A stretch of 64,000 nucleotides of DNA from assembly GCF_014851565.1 (NCBI RefSeq), contig NZ_JACVAA010000007.1, forward strand, positions 237,689 to 301,688. The letters run 5' to 3'. The position numbers and the translations under genes were made by a program. The notes under the pieces were generated by a model. It was not told the DNA's origin. It saw only the letters and a list, made by a program, of their open reading frames with translations, and did no database searches. This document shows, piece after piece, positions 1-7,518 of this stretch (position 1 is the stretch's first letter; every line of letters starts with the position of its first letter). The stretch is from Pseudomonas sp. PDM15. Lineage in GTDB: Bacteria; Pseudomonadota; Gammaproteobacteria; Pseudomonadales; Pseudomonadaceae.

Positions 1-2
1 GC

Positions 3-35
3 CTGGTTCGCCTGCGGTCGTCGCAGGCGAACCAG
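3..35. repeat. Perfect 14-bp stem hairpin at the window edge
   Basis: Bases 3-16 are the exact reverse complement of 22-35, with a 5-base loop. There is no T-run after it, so it is not a classical terminator. It could be a REP-like palindrome or the end of an upstream unit that lies outside the window. It does not match the REP family found at 36.4-37.0 kb. Confidence 0.5.
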
Positions 36-83
36 CCTCTCTCCGTGTCGGTCTACCGATCCATTGCGGGATTGGAGCTGCCG

Positions 84-791
84 ATGCATACATCGCCCTT
101 CGCCGATTGGGACGGTACCGCGCAGCAGGCGCGCGTGTTGCAGCGCTCGCTGGCCGAACGAGTGGTGCTGGAGGATGACTTCGCGCCGCCGCGGATCATC
201 GCCGGTGTCGATGTCGGCTTCGAAGAGCAGGGCAGTATCACCCTGGCGGCCGCCATGCTGCTCGATGCTGATACCTTGCAGCTAATGGCCCATAGCGTGG
301 CGCGCATTCCCACCAGCATGCCGTATGTTCCGGGGCTGTTGTCCTTCCGCGAGCTGCCGGCCTTGCTGCAGGCATTGCGCGATCTGCCGCAGATACCGGA
401 TCTGATCTACTGCGACGGTCTGGGCATCGCCCATCCGCGTCGACTCGGCATCGCCTCGCACCTGGGCGTGGTGACGGGGCTGCCGACCATTGGCGTGGCC
501 AAAAGCATTCTCGTCGGTACTCATGCGGAGCTGCCGCAGGAGAAGGGCGCCCGCGTGCCGCTCAGGCATGCGGGGGAGCAGGTAGGCTGGATGCTGCGCA
601 GCAAGGACAAGGTCAAGCCGCTGATCGTCTCGCCCGGGCATCGCGTAAGCATGGACACTGCGGTGGAGCTGGTACTTGCCTGCTGCCGTGGCTATCGATT
701 GCCTGAACCGACCCGCCTGGCGGATCGGCTGGCTTCGCGTCGCGGCGAGATGCCGGCGTTCAAGGCGGGTACGCCGGATCTTTTCGGCTGA
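84..791 (+). CDS. nfi: Endonuclease V (deoxyinosine 3' endonuclease)
   Basis: This enzyme cuts DNA one phosphodiester 3' to deoxyinosine and so starts repair of deaminated adenine. The 235-residue product shows the family's acidic metal site: Asp43 in GVDVGF, Glu90 in SFRE and Asp111 in YCDG, followed by GLGIAHPRRLG and the PTIGVAKS motif. The length is normal for the family. I prefer the ATG at 84; a GTG at 45 would add 13 residues not expected from E. coli Nfi. The gene ends three bases before the stop of the convergent aldo/keto reductase, with no room for a terminator. Confidence 0.95.
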   Translation: MHTSPFADWDGTAQQARVLQRSLAERVVLEDDFAPPRIIAGVDVGFEEQGSITLAAAMLLDADTLQLMAHSVARIPTSMPYVPGLLSFRELPALLQALRDLPQIPDLIYCDGLGIAHPRRLGIASHLGVVTGLPTIGVAKSILVGTHAELPQEKGARVPLRHAGEQVGWMLRSKDKVKPLIVSPGHRVSMDTAVELVLACCRGYRLPEPTRLADRLASRRGEMPAFKAGTPDLFG

Positions 792-794
792 GCC

Positions 795-1832
795 TCAGGG
801 GGCCGGGTTGGGCTGCTCGCGATGGATGGCCTCGATGCCCTCCAGAACTTCTGCCGAGAGCTGAAGATCGATGCTGCCCAGGTTGCTCTCCAGCTGTTCC
901 AGGCTGGTGGCGCCGATGATGTTGCTGGTGACGAAGGGCTGGCGGGTGACGAAGGCCAGCGCCATCTGCGCCGGATCCAGGTCGTGCTCGCGGGCCAATT
1001 GCACGTAACGGTCGCAGGCGGCCTGCGCCTGTGGGTTGGTGTAGCGCGAGAAGCGGCTGAACAGGGTGATCCGTGCATTGGCTGGGCGGGCGCCATTGGC
1101 GTACTTGCCGGAGAGCATGCCGAACGCCAGGGGCGAGTAGGCCAGCAGGCCGCATTGCTCGCGGATCGCTACTTCCGCCAGGCCCACCTCGAAGCTGCGG
1201 TTGAGCAGGTTGTAGGGGTTCTGGATCGACACCGCGCGAGCCAGGCCCAGGCTGTCGGCCAGTTGCAGGAACTTCATGGTGCCCCAGGGCGTTTCGTTGG
1301 ACAGGCCTATATGGCGGATCTTGCCAGCTTTGATCTGCTCGCCGAGGGCTTCGAGGATTTCCTGCAGCGGGGTGAAGTCCTGCTCCTGATGGCGATAGCC
1401 GAGCTGGCCGAAGAAGTTGGTGCTGCGCTCCGGCCAGTGCAGCTGGTACAGGTCGATCCAGTCGGTCTGCAGGCGCCTCAGGCTTTCGTCGACGGCGGCG
1501 CTGATATGCGCGCGGTTGTGCTTGAGCTGGCCGCCGCGGATGTAATCGATGCCATTGCCGGGGCCGGCCACCTTGCTGGCCAGAATCCAGTCGGCGCGGT
1601 TGCCGCGGGTCTTGAAGTAGTTGCCGATAATGCGTTCCGTGGCTCCGTAGGTCTCGCCGCGCGGCGGCACCGGGTACATCTCGGCGGTATCGAGGAAGTT
1701 GATCCCGGCGGCGCGGGCGCAGTCGATCTGGGCGAAGCCTTCGGCCTCGCTGTTCTGCTCGCCCCAGGTCATGCTGCCCAGGCACAGGGCGCTGACGCTC
1801 AGGTCGCTGCGGCCCAGTTGACGGTATTCCAT
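795..1832 (-). CDS. tas: NADP(H)-dependent aldo/keto reductase, Tas family
   Basis: A 345-residue aldo/keto reductase that resembles E. coli Tas along its whole length (for example NSEAEGFAQ, AEMYPVPPR, NPYNLLNRSFEVGL and GATSLEQL). The usual AKR tetrad is present: Asp48, Tyr53, Lys87 and His132. It is a cytoplasmic NADPH-dependent carbonyl reductase whose physiological substrate is not established. It is transcribed toward nfi and away from rplM. The ATG at 1832 gives the expected N-terminus MEYRQLGRSDL. I am sure of the family and cannot assign a substrate. Confidence 0.93.
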   Translation of the reverse strand: MEYRQLGRSDLSVSALCLGSMTWGEQNSEAEGFAQIDCARAAGINFLDTAEMYPVPPRGETYGATERIIGNYFKTRGNRADWILASKVAGPGNGIDYIRGGQLKHNRAHISAAVDESLRRLQTDWIDLYQLHWPERSTNFFGQLGYRHQEQDFTPLQEILEALGEQIKAGKIRHIGLSNETPWGTMKFLQLADSLGLARAVSIQNPYNLLNRSFEVGLAEVAIREQCGLLAYSPLAFGMLSGKYANGARPANARITLFSRFSRYTNPQAQAACDRYVQLAREHDLDPAQMALAFVTRQPFVTSNIIGATSLEQLESNLGSIDLQLSAEVLEGIEAIHREQPNPAP

Positions 1833-2031
1833 GTGCGATTCCTTGGTTCAAGCGGGAGCGCCAAGCATAAAGCAGGTTGCTATTTTCGCAGCAATCGGCA
1901 TAATTCCGCGGCTCTCTCGATGGCACGCCTAGCCAAAGCGAGAGGGAAGGTGGGGATGCCTAGCCCACCGAAACCCCGCCGTAGCGGACGCGCTGACCCG
2001 AGCCCCCGACAGCGTCTGTTTCCGGCTGTCT

Positions 2032-2066
2032 TTGACCTTGTCAAAGCAAGCACTATTCAGTAAGAT
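2032..2066 (+). promoter_or_regulatory. Candidate rplM-rpsI promoter with overlapping palindrome
   Basis: TTGTCA at 2038-2043 and TAAGAT at 2061-2066 are 17 bases apart, a good sigma70-type pair for the ribosomal protein operon. The -35 lies in a perfect inverted repeat, CTTTGAC-CTT-GTCAAAG (2030-2046), which might be an operator. The rest of the 275-bp gap upstream to tas shows nothing else clear. Confidence 0.5.
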
Positions 2067-2080
2067 CCGCCGTCTTATTT

Positions 2081-2096
2081 TCAGGGCGGCCCCTGA
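2081..2096 (+). promoter_or_regulatory. Hairpin in the rplM 5' leader
   Basis: TCAGGG-CGGC-CCCTGA is a perfect 6-bp stem ending 11 bases before the rplM ATG. In E. coli the L13-S9 operon is autoregulated by L13, so a structure here is a reasonable candidate for translational control. That link is inference only. Confidence 0.4.
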
Positions 2097-2107
2097 GGCT
2101 ATAGCGA

Positions 2108-2536
2108 ATGAAGACTTTTACTGCAAAACCGGAAACTGTTAAGCGCGACTGGTACGTCGTCGACGCTGCAGGTCAGACCCTGGGTCGTCTGGCCACCGAA
2201 ATCGCGAGCCGTCTGCGCGGCAAGCACAAGCCGGAATACACCCCGCACGTTGATACCGGCGACTACATCGTCGTGATCAATGCCGAGCAGGTGCGTGTAA
2301 CTGGTGCCAAGACCTCCGACAAGATGTACTACTCGCACTCCGGTTTCCCGGGTGGCATCAAGGAAATCAGCTTCGAGAAGCTGATCGCCAAGGCCCCCGA
2401 GCGCGTGATCGAGACCGCGGTCAAAGGCATGCTGCCGAAGAACCCGCTGGGTCGCGACATGTATCGCAAGCTGAAGGTGTACAAGGGTGCCGTTCACCCG
2501 CACACCGCTCAGCAGCCCCAAGAACTGAAGATTTAA
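2108..2536 (+). CDS. rplM: 50S ribosomal protein L13
   Basis: A 142-residue protein of exactly the usual bacterial L13 length. It starts MKTFTAKPETVKRDWYVVDA and contains GRLATEIASRLRGKHKPEYTPHVDTG and the GMLPKNPLGRDMYRKLKVYKG block. It is an early-assembling protein of the large ribosomal subunit. It is the first gene of the conserved rplM-rpsI operon, with rpsI starting 14 bases later. A short leader hairpin and a likely promoter precede it. Confidence 0.99.
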   Translation: MKTFTAKPETVKRDWYVVDAAGQTLGRLATEIASRLRGKHKPEYTPHVDTGDYIVVINAEQVRVTGAKTSDKMYYSHSGFPGGIKEISFEKLIAKAPERVIETAVKGMLPKNPLGRDMYRKLKVYKGAVHPHTAQQPQELKI

Positions 2537-2550
2537 CGGAATAGTTCATT

Positions 2551-2943
2551 ATGTCGGCGACTCAAAATTACGGCACTGGCCGTCGCAAGACCGCTACCGC
2601 ACGCGTATTCCTGCGTCCGGGCACTGGCAAGATCTCCATCAACAACCGCACCCTGGAAACCTTCTTCGGTCGCGAAACCGCTCGCATGGTCGTGCGTCAG
2701 CCGCTTGAGCTGACCGAGACCACCGAGAAGTTCGACATCTACGTCACCGTTCTCGGTGGTGGTGTCAGCGGTCAAGCCGGTGCGATCCGTCACGGCATCA
2801 CTCGTGCTCTGATGGACTACGACGAAGGCCTGCGTCCTGCCCTGCGCAAAGCTGGCTTCGTGACTCGCGATGCTCGTGAAGTAGAACGTAAGAAAGTCGG
2901 TCTGCGTAAAGCGCGTAAGCGTCCGCAGTACTCGAAGCGTTAA
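2551..2943 (+). CDS. rpsI: 30S ribosomal protein S9
   Basis: A 130-residue S9 protein with the typical start (MSATQNYGTGRRKTATARV), the GISRALMDY-type helix (here GITRALMDYDEGLR) and the basic tail ending RKRPQYSKR, which in the ribosome reaches the P-site tRNA. It is the second gene of the L13-S9 operon. A strong rho-independent terminator follows directly. Confidence 0.99.
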   Translation: MSATQNYGTGRRKTATARVFLRPGTGKISINNRTLETFFGRETARMVVRQPLELTETTEKFDIYVTVLGGGVSGQAGAIRHGITRALMDYDEGLRPALRKAGFVTRDAREVERKKVGLRKARKRPQYSKR

Positions 2944-2962
2944 TTCGCTGCTACGTTCAAAG

Positions 2963-2994
2963 ACGCCCAGACTCTTCGGAGCTGGGCGTTTTTT
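2963..2994 (+). terminator. Rho-independent terminator after rpsI
   Basis: ACGCCCAG and CTGGGCGT form an 8-bp stem followed by TTTTTT. It separates the ribosomal protein operon from petABC. Confidence 0.9.
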
Positions 2995-3014
2995 ATTGCT
3001 GCCTGTTTTTACTC

Positions 3015-3031
3015 TGCGACAACCTGTCGCA
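3015..3031. promoter_or_regulatory. Palindrome matching the PrrA/RegA/RoxR half-site pattern
   Basis: TGCGACA-ACC-TGTCGCA is a perfect 7-bp inverted repeat. It fits the GCGNC-Nx-GNCGC pattern described for PrrA/RegA-type redox response regulators, whose Pseudomonas counterpart is RoxR. It lies about 55 bases upstream of a likely petA -35 element. Binding by RoxR is inferred. Confidence 0.45.
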
Positions 3032-3086
3032 TTGGTGGAAAGCCCGGTCTGTAAGGCCTGCGACCAATTTGTATCCGGTAATTACC

Positions 3087-3115
3087 TTGTCAGAAAAGGG
3101 GCTTTTCTTTACCAT
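3087..3115 (+). promoter_or_regulatory. Candidate petABC promoter
   Basis: TTGTCA (3087-3092) and TACCAT (3110-3115) are separated by 17 bases. The spacer itself is an inverted repeat, AGAAAAG-GGG-CTTTTCT (3092-3108), so a repressor or activator site inside the promoter is possible. A further leader hairpin, GGCCTG-ACCA-CAGGCC, occupies 3155-3170. Confidence 0.5.
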
Positions 3116-3194
3116 TCGGCAAATTTTGTGCGGCCCGATTTATTACTTAGTAGAGGCCTGACCACAGGCCACAAAGCTGATGGGAGACGACTGA

Positions 3195-3788
3195 ATGAGC
3201 AATGACGGCGTGAATGCAGGCCGGCGTCGCTTCCTGGTGGCGGCCACTTCGGTGGTAGGTGCTGCCGGAGCGGTGGGTGCTGCGACCCCGTTCGTGGGGT
3301 CATGGTTCCCCAGTGCCAAGGCCAAAGCGGCCGGTGCACCGGTGAAAGTGAATATCGCCAAGGTCGAACCTGGCCAGCAGATGATCGCCGAATGGCGCGG
3401 TCAGCCGGTATTCATCGTGCGTCGTACCGAGGAGATCCTGGCCAACCTGACCAAGATCGACGGCAGCGTTGCCGACCCGGAATCCGCCGCCTCCGTGCAG
3501 CCGGAATACGTCGACAAGAAGACTCGCGCGATCAAGCCGGAAATTCTGGTGCTGGTCGGTCTGTGCACCCACCTGGGCTGCTCGCCGTCCTTCCGCCCTG
3601 AAGTGGCCCCGGCCGACCTCGGTCCGGAGTGGGTCGGCGGTTACTTCTGCCCCTGCCACGGTTCGCGCTACGACCTCGCCGGTCGAGTCTACAAGGCCCA
3701 GCCCGCGCCGCTGAACCTGCCGGTTCCGCCGCATTCCTACGAGTCCGATGAAGTCATCGTCATCGGCGTGGACCAGGAGAAAGCATGA
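3195..3788 (+). CDS. petA: Ubiquinol-cytochrome c reductase, Rieske iron-sulfur subunit
   Basis: This subunit carries the 2Fe-2S cluster that takes electrons from ubiquinol in the cytochrome bc1 complex. The 197-residue product has an N-terminal RRRFLVAAT twin-arginine-like segment followed by a hydrophobic stretch (residues about 14-38), consistent with Tat-dependent membrane anchoring. The two cluster-binding loops are CTHLGC (124-129) and CPCHGS (152-157). It overlaps petB by four bases (ATGA), as expected for a coupled petABC operon. The preceding promoter region carries two palindromes. Confidence 0.98.
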   Translation: MSNDGVNAGRRRFLVAATSVVGAAGAVGAATPFVGSWFPSAKAKAAGAPVKVNIAKVEPGQQMIAEWRGQPVFIVRRTEEILANLTKIDGSVADPESAASVQPEYVDKKTRAIKPEILVLVGLCTHLGCSPSFRPEVAPADLGPEWVGGYFCPCHGSRYDLAGRVYKAQPAPLNLPVPPHSYESDEVIVIGVDQEKA

Positions 3789-4999
3789 TGGAAAAATTCA
3801 TGGCCTGGGTCGATGCGCGCTTCCCCGCGACCAAGATGTGGGAAGACCATCTGAGCAAGTATTACGCTCCGAAGAACTTCAACTTCTTCTATTTCTTTGG
3901 CTCGCTGGCACTGCTGGTGCTGGTCAACCAGATCCTCACCGGCATCTGGCTGACCATGAGCTTCACCCCGTCCGCCGAGGAAGCCTTCGCTTCCGTCGAG
4001 TACATCATGCGCGACGTGGAGTTCGGCTGGATCATCCGCTACCTGCACTCCACCGGTGCCTCCGCGTTCTTCGTGGTGGTCTACCTGCACATGTTCCGCG
4101 GTCTGCTCTACGGCTCCTACCAGAAGCCGCGCGAGTTGGTGTGGATCTTCGGCATGCTGATCTACCTGTGCCTGATGGCCGAGGCCTTCATGGGCTATCT
4201 GCTGCCGTGGGGCCAGATGTCCTACTGGGGTGCCCAGGTGATCATCTCGCTGTTCGGTGCCATCCCGGTGATCGGCGATGACCTGACCCAGTGGATCCGT
4301 GGTGACTACCTGATTTCCGGCATCACCCTGAACCGCTTCTTCGCCCTGCACGTGATCGCTCTGCCGATCGTCCTGCTCGGCCTGGTCGTGCTGCACATCC
4401 TGGCGCTGCACGAAGTCGGTTCGAACAACCCGGACGGTGTCGACATCAAGAAGAACAAGGACGAGAACGGTGTGCCGATCGACGGCATCGCGTTCCACCC
4501 CTACTACACCGTGAAAGACATCGTCGGCGTGGTGGTCTTCCTGTTCGTCTTCTGCGCCATCGTGTTCTTCTTCCCGGAGATGGGTGGTTACTTCCTCGAG
4601 AAGCCGAACTTCGAACAGGCCAACCCGTTCAAGACCCCAGAGCACATCGCTCCGGTGTGGTACTTCACCCCCTTCTACGCCATCCTGCGCGCGGTGCCGG
4701 ACAAGCTGCTGGGCGTGATCGCCATGGGCGCCGCCATTGCCGTGCTGTTCGTCCTGCCATGGCTCGACCGTAGCCCGGTCAAGTCGATGCGCTACAAGGG
4801 CTGGCTGAGCAAGGTCTGGCTGCTGGTGTTCTGCGTGTCCTTCGTGATCCTCGGTGTGCTGGGCGTACTGGCACCGACTCCGGGCCGTACCCTGCTGTCG
4901 CAGATCTGCACCGCGCTGTATTTCGCCTACTTCATCCTGATGCCGTTCTACACCCGGATGGAGAAGACTAAACCGGTTCCGGAAAGGGTGACTGGCTGA
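3785..4999 (+). CDS. petB: Cytochrome b subunit of the bc1 complex
   Basis: This is the multi-spanning di-heme subunit that holds the quinol oxidation and quinone reduction sites. The 404-residue protein has the two heme-ligand histidine pairs: LHST...YLHMF with 13 intervening residues, and ALHVI...VLHIL. The Qo-site motif reads PVWY (in APVWYFTPFY) rather than the mitochondrial PEWY, a variant also known in beta/gamma-proteobacteria. ATG codons at 3785 and 3788 are both possible. The stop overlaps the start of petC by one base. Confidence 0.98.
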   Translation: MMEKFMAWVDARFPATKMWEDHLSKYYAPKNFNFFYFFGSLALLVLVNQILTGIWLTMSFTPSAEEAFASVEYIMRDVEFGWIIRYLHSTGASAFFVVVYLHMFRGLLYGSYQKPRELVWIFGMLIYLCLMAEAFMGYLLPWGQMSYWGAQVIISLFGAIPVIGDDLTQWIRGDYLISGITLNRFFALHVIALPIVLLGLVVLHILALHEVGSNNPDGVDIKKNKDENGVPIDGIAFHPYYTVKDIVGVVVFLFVFCAIVFFFPEMGGYFLEKPNFEQANPFKTPEHIAPVWYFTPFYAILRAVPDKLLGVIAMGAAIAVLFVLPWLDRSPVKSMRYKGWLSKVWLLVFCVSFVILGVLGVLAPTPGRTLLSQICTALYFAYFILMPFYTRMEKTKPVPERVTG

Positions 5000-5781
5000 T
5001 GAAAAAGCTATTTGCTGCATTTGTTATCGCTGCTCTGCCGGCCTTCTCCTTTGCCGCTGGCGGCCATGGCGTCGAGCTGGACAAGGTTGACCTCGACCTG
5101 ACCGACAAGGCTGCTCTGCAGGATGGCGCGCGTACCTTCGCCAACTACTGCATGGGCTGCCACAGCGCCAAGTTCCAGCGCTACGAGCGCGTTGCCGATG
5201 ACATCGGCATTCCGCACGAACTGATGCTGGAGAACCTGGTGTTCACCGGTGCCAAGATCGGCGACCACATGAAGATCGGCATGAAGCCGGAAGATGCCAA
5301 GGCCTGGTTCGGCGCTGCCCCGCCCGACCTGACCCTGGTTGCCCGCGTACGCGGCGCCGACTGGCTGTACACCTACCTGCGCACCTTCTACGAGGATCCG
5401 ACTCGTCCGCTGGGTGCCAACAACAAGGTGTTCCCGAACGTCGGTATGCCCAACGTGCTGGTCGGCCTGCAAGGTCGCCAGGTCGTTGGCTGCAAGCAGG
5501 TTCAGGTGGTCGAGGAAGGCAAGAAGCAGTACGACCCGCTGACCGGCGCGCCGATCACTCACGAGGCTTGCGACCAGCTGACCATCGTGCCGAAGACCGG
5601 CGCGCTGACCGAGGCTGAATTCGACGAGAAGGTGCACAATCTGGTGACCTTCCTCGCCTACTCGGCCAACCCGGTCAAGCTGGAAAGTCAGCGCATCGGC
5701 ACTTACGTTCTGCTGTATCTGGCCTTCTTCTTCGTGTTCGCCTACCTGCTGAAGCGCGAATACTGGAAGGACGTGCACTGA
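4999..5781 (+). CDS. petC: Cytochrome c1 subunit of the bc1 complex
   Basis: This is the heme c subunit that passes electrons from the Rieske protein to soluble cytochrome c. The 260-residue precursor has a signal peptide ending near FSFAA (residue 20), the heme-attachment motif CMGCH at 51-55, and a C-terminal membrane anchor (about 232-253) followed by the positive tail KREYWKD. It is the last gene of petABC. A long perfect terminator hairpin follows. Confidence 0.98.
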   Translation: MKKLFAAFVIAALPAFSFAAGGHGVELDKVDLDLTDKAALQDGARTFANYCMGCHSAKFQRYERVADDIGIPHELMLENLVFTGAKIGDHMKIGMKPEDAKAWFGAAPPDLTLVARVRGADWLYTYLRTFYEDPTRPLGANNKVFPNVGMPNVLVGLQGRQVVGCKQVQVVEEGKKQYDPLTGAPITHEACDQLTIVPKTGALTEAEFDEKVHNLVTFLAYSANPVKLESQRIGTYVLLYLAFFFVFAYLLKREYWKDVH

Positions 5782-5801
5782 TACACTGCGTCACCGTTGT
5801 A

Positions 5802-5835
5802 AACGCACGCGCCCCTCAAGGGCGCGTGCGTTTTT
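5802..5835 (+). terminator. Rho-independent terminator after petC
   Basis: AACGCACGCGCCC pairs with GGGCGCGTGCGTT (13-bp stem, 5-base loop), followed by a T-run. It separates petABC from sspAB. Confidence 0.9.
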
Positions 5836-5868
5836 CTGTTTCTGCCATTTCGAAAAGTGAGGGGCGCC

Positions 5869-6486
5869 ATGGCCGCGACCAATAAGCTGGCCTGTTATTC
5901 CGACCCTGCCGACCACTACTCCCACCGCGTGCGACTGGTGCTGGCCGAGAAAGGCGTCAGCGCCGAGATCATCGATGTCCAGGCCGGGCGCTGCCCGCCC
6001 AAGCTGGCCGAGGCCAACCCGTATGGCGGCGTGCCGACACTGGTCGATCGTGACCTGGCCCTGTACGAATCCACCGTGGTGATGGAGTATCTCGACGAGC
6101 GCTACCCGCATCCGCCGCTGCTGCCGGTGTATCCGGTGGACCGGGCCAAGAGTCGTCTGCTGATGCATCGCATCCAGCGCGACTGGTGCAAGCTGGTCGA
6201 CCAGATTCTCGACTCGCGTACCAAGGAAGCGGATCGGGCCGTGGCGCGCAAGGAGCTGCGCGAAAGCCTGACCGGTGTCTCGCCGCTGTTCGCCGACAAG
6301 CCGTTCTTCCTCAGTGACGAACTGAGCCTGGTGGACTGCTGCCTGCTGCCGATCCTGTGGCGTCTGCCGAAGCTGGGTATCGAGCTGCCGCGCCCGGCCA
6401 AGCCGCTGCTGGACTACATGGAGCGGGTGTTCGCCAGCGAGGCCTTCCAGGCCAGTCTATCCACCGTCGAGCGCGACATGCGCTGA
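5869..6486 (+). CDS. sspA: Stringent starvation protein A
   Basis: SspA is a glutathione-S-transferase-fold protein without known transferase activity that binds RNA polymerase and affects starvation and stress transcription. The 205-residue product shows the N-terminal thioredoxin-like half (CYSDPADHYSHRVRLVLAEKG, NPYGGVPTLVDRDLALYES) and the helical C-terminal half. I chose the ATG at 5869 because it follows a GAGGGGCG ribosome site and gives the usual MxATNKLACYSDP start; a GTG at 5857 is possible. sspB follows after 15 bases, as in E. coli. Confidence 0.96.
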   Translation: MAATNKLACYSDPADHYSHRVRLVLAEKGVSAEIIDVQAGRCPPKLAEANPYGGVPTLVDRDLALYESTVVMEYLDERYPHPPLLPVYPVDRAKSRLLMHRIQRDWCKLVDQILDSRTKEADRAVARKELRESLTGVSPLFADKPFFLSDELSLVDCCLLPILWRLPKLGIELPRPAKPLLDYMERVFASEAFQASLSTVERDMR

Positions 6487-6501
6487 GCCGAGGAGGCCGA
6501 T

Positions 6502-6918
6502 ATGAACTCCAGTCGCCCCTACCTGGTACGTGCCCTGTACGAGTGGATCGTTGACAACGACTGCACGCCGCATCTGCTGGTGAATGCCGAGTTCCCTGGC
6601 GTACGCGTGCCGGCCGGCTACGCCAACGACGGGCAGATCGTTCTCAACGTGTCGCCCAGCGCCGTGCGCAACCTGCACATGGATAACGAGGCGGTCAGCT
6701 TCGAGGGGCGTTTCGGTGGCGTGGCGCATTCGCTGTTCGTGCCGTCCGGCGCCATGCTGGCGATCTACGCGCGGGAGAACGGTCAGGGCATGGTCTTCGA
6801 GCTGGAGCCGCCGGTCGACGATGACGAGGAAGAAGGGCCGGAGCCCGATGACGATGGACCATCCGGCGGCGAGCCGCCACGGCCCAGTGGGCGTCCCAGT
6901 CTGAAGGTGGTCAAGTAG
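6502..6918 (+). CDS. sspB: ClpXP protease specificity-enhancing factor SspB
   Basis: SspB is an adaptor that brings ssrA-tagged and other substrates to ClpXP. The 138-residue protein has the folded substrate-binding half (RPYLVRALYEWIVDNDCTPHLLV, GQIVLNVSPSAV, FGGVAHSLFVPSGAMLAIYAREN). A flexible acidic linker (DDDEEEGPEPDDD) follows, and the C-terminal RPSLKVVK tail matches the ClpX-docking motif. It forms the sspA-sspB operon, ends at a terminator and converges with dolP. Confidence 0.97.
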   Translation: MNSSRPYLVRALYEWIVDNDCTPHLLVNAEFPGVRVPAGYANDGQIVLNVSPSAVRNLHMDNEAVSFEGRFGGVAHSLFVPSGAMLAIYARENGQGMVFELEPPVDDDEEEGPEPDDDGPSGGEPPRPSGRPSLKVVK

Positions 6919-6922
6919 CGAC

Positions 6923-6952
6923 AAAAAAGGCGATCCGAGGATCGCCTTTTTC
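6923..6952. terminator. Terminator between convergent sspB and dolP
   Basis: AAAAGGCGATC-CGAG-GATCGCCTTTTT is a near-perfect hairpin with A-run and T-run on either side, so it can work in both directions. Confidence 0.9.
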
Positions 6953-6984
6953 ATGTCCGCCGCAGGGTTGCCCCTGCCATCGGC

Positions 6985-7518
6985 TCAGTTGGTGTATTGG
7001 TACAGGGTGACGATCTTCTGCACGCCGGACACGCTCGATACCACGTTGGTGGCGGCTGCGCCCTCGGCGCGAGTCACCAGGCCGAGCAGGTAGACGATGC
7101 CGTTCTCGGTCACCACCTTGACCTTGGCGCTCGGCACCTTGCTGTCGGCCAGCATGATCGTCTTGATCTTGCTGGTGATCAGCGCGTCGTTGCTGCGGGC
7201 CAGGGCGCTGGTGGGCTGCAGTACCTGAATCTCGTTGTGCAGCTTCTTCACGCCCTGTACGCCGTTGGCAACCTGACCTGCTTTCTCTTTCAGGTCTGCG
7301 CGCGGAGTCTGGCCGGCCAGCAGGATCACACCGTTGTAGCTGGTGACCACGATATGCGAAGTCGGGCCGGTCAGGTCCGGGTGCGAGCGTGACACGGCGT
7401 TGGCCACGTTGGGCTCGAGGAACTGGTCGTCGATCTTGTTGCCGATGCTGCGGTTGCTGCAGCCGCCGAGGGCCAGGCCCAGGGCGATGGTGGCGAGGAT
7501 CAGGGCATTGCGGGTCAT
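6985..7518 (-). CDS. dolP: BON-domain outer-membrane lipoprotein, DolP/YraP-like
   Basis: A 177-residue lipoprotein precursor with lipobox LGGC (Cys20) and two BON domains (about residues 46-115 and 125-175). Family members such as E. coli DolP bind anionic phospholipid and support outer-membrane integrity and septal amidase regulation. The ATG overlaps the stop of gmhA by four bases. It is the last gene of the leftward cluster lpoA-yraN-gmhA-dolP, the same order as yraM-yraN-diaA-yraP in E. coli. Confidence 0.92.
   Translation of the reverse strand: MTRNALILATIALGLALGGCSNRSIGNKIDDQFLEPNVANAVSRSHPDLTGPTSHIVVTSYNGVILLAGQTPRADLKEKAGQVANGVQGVKKLHNEIQVLQPTSALARSNDALITSKIKTIMLADSKVPSAKVKVVTENGIVYLLGLVTRAEGAAATNVVSSVSGVQKIVTLYQYTN

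Noticed and set aside
3737..5020. Minus-strand frame of 427 codons opposite petB
   Set aside because: It is His/Gln/Asp/Glu-rich, typical of the reverse of a membrane protein gene. petB is unmistakable.
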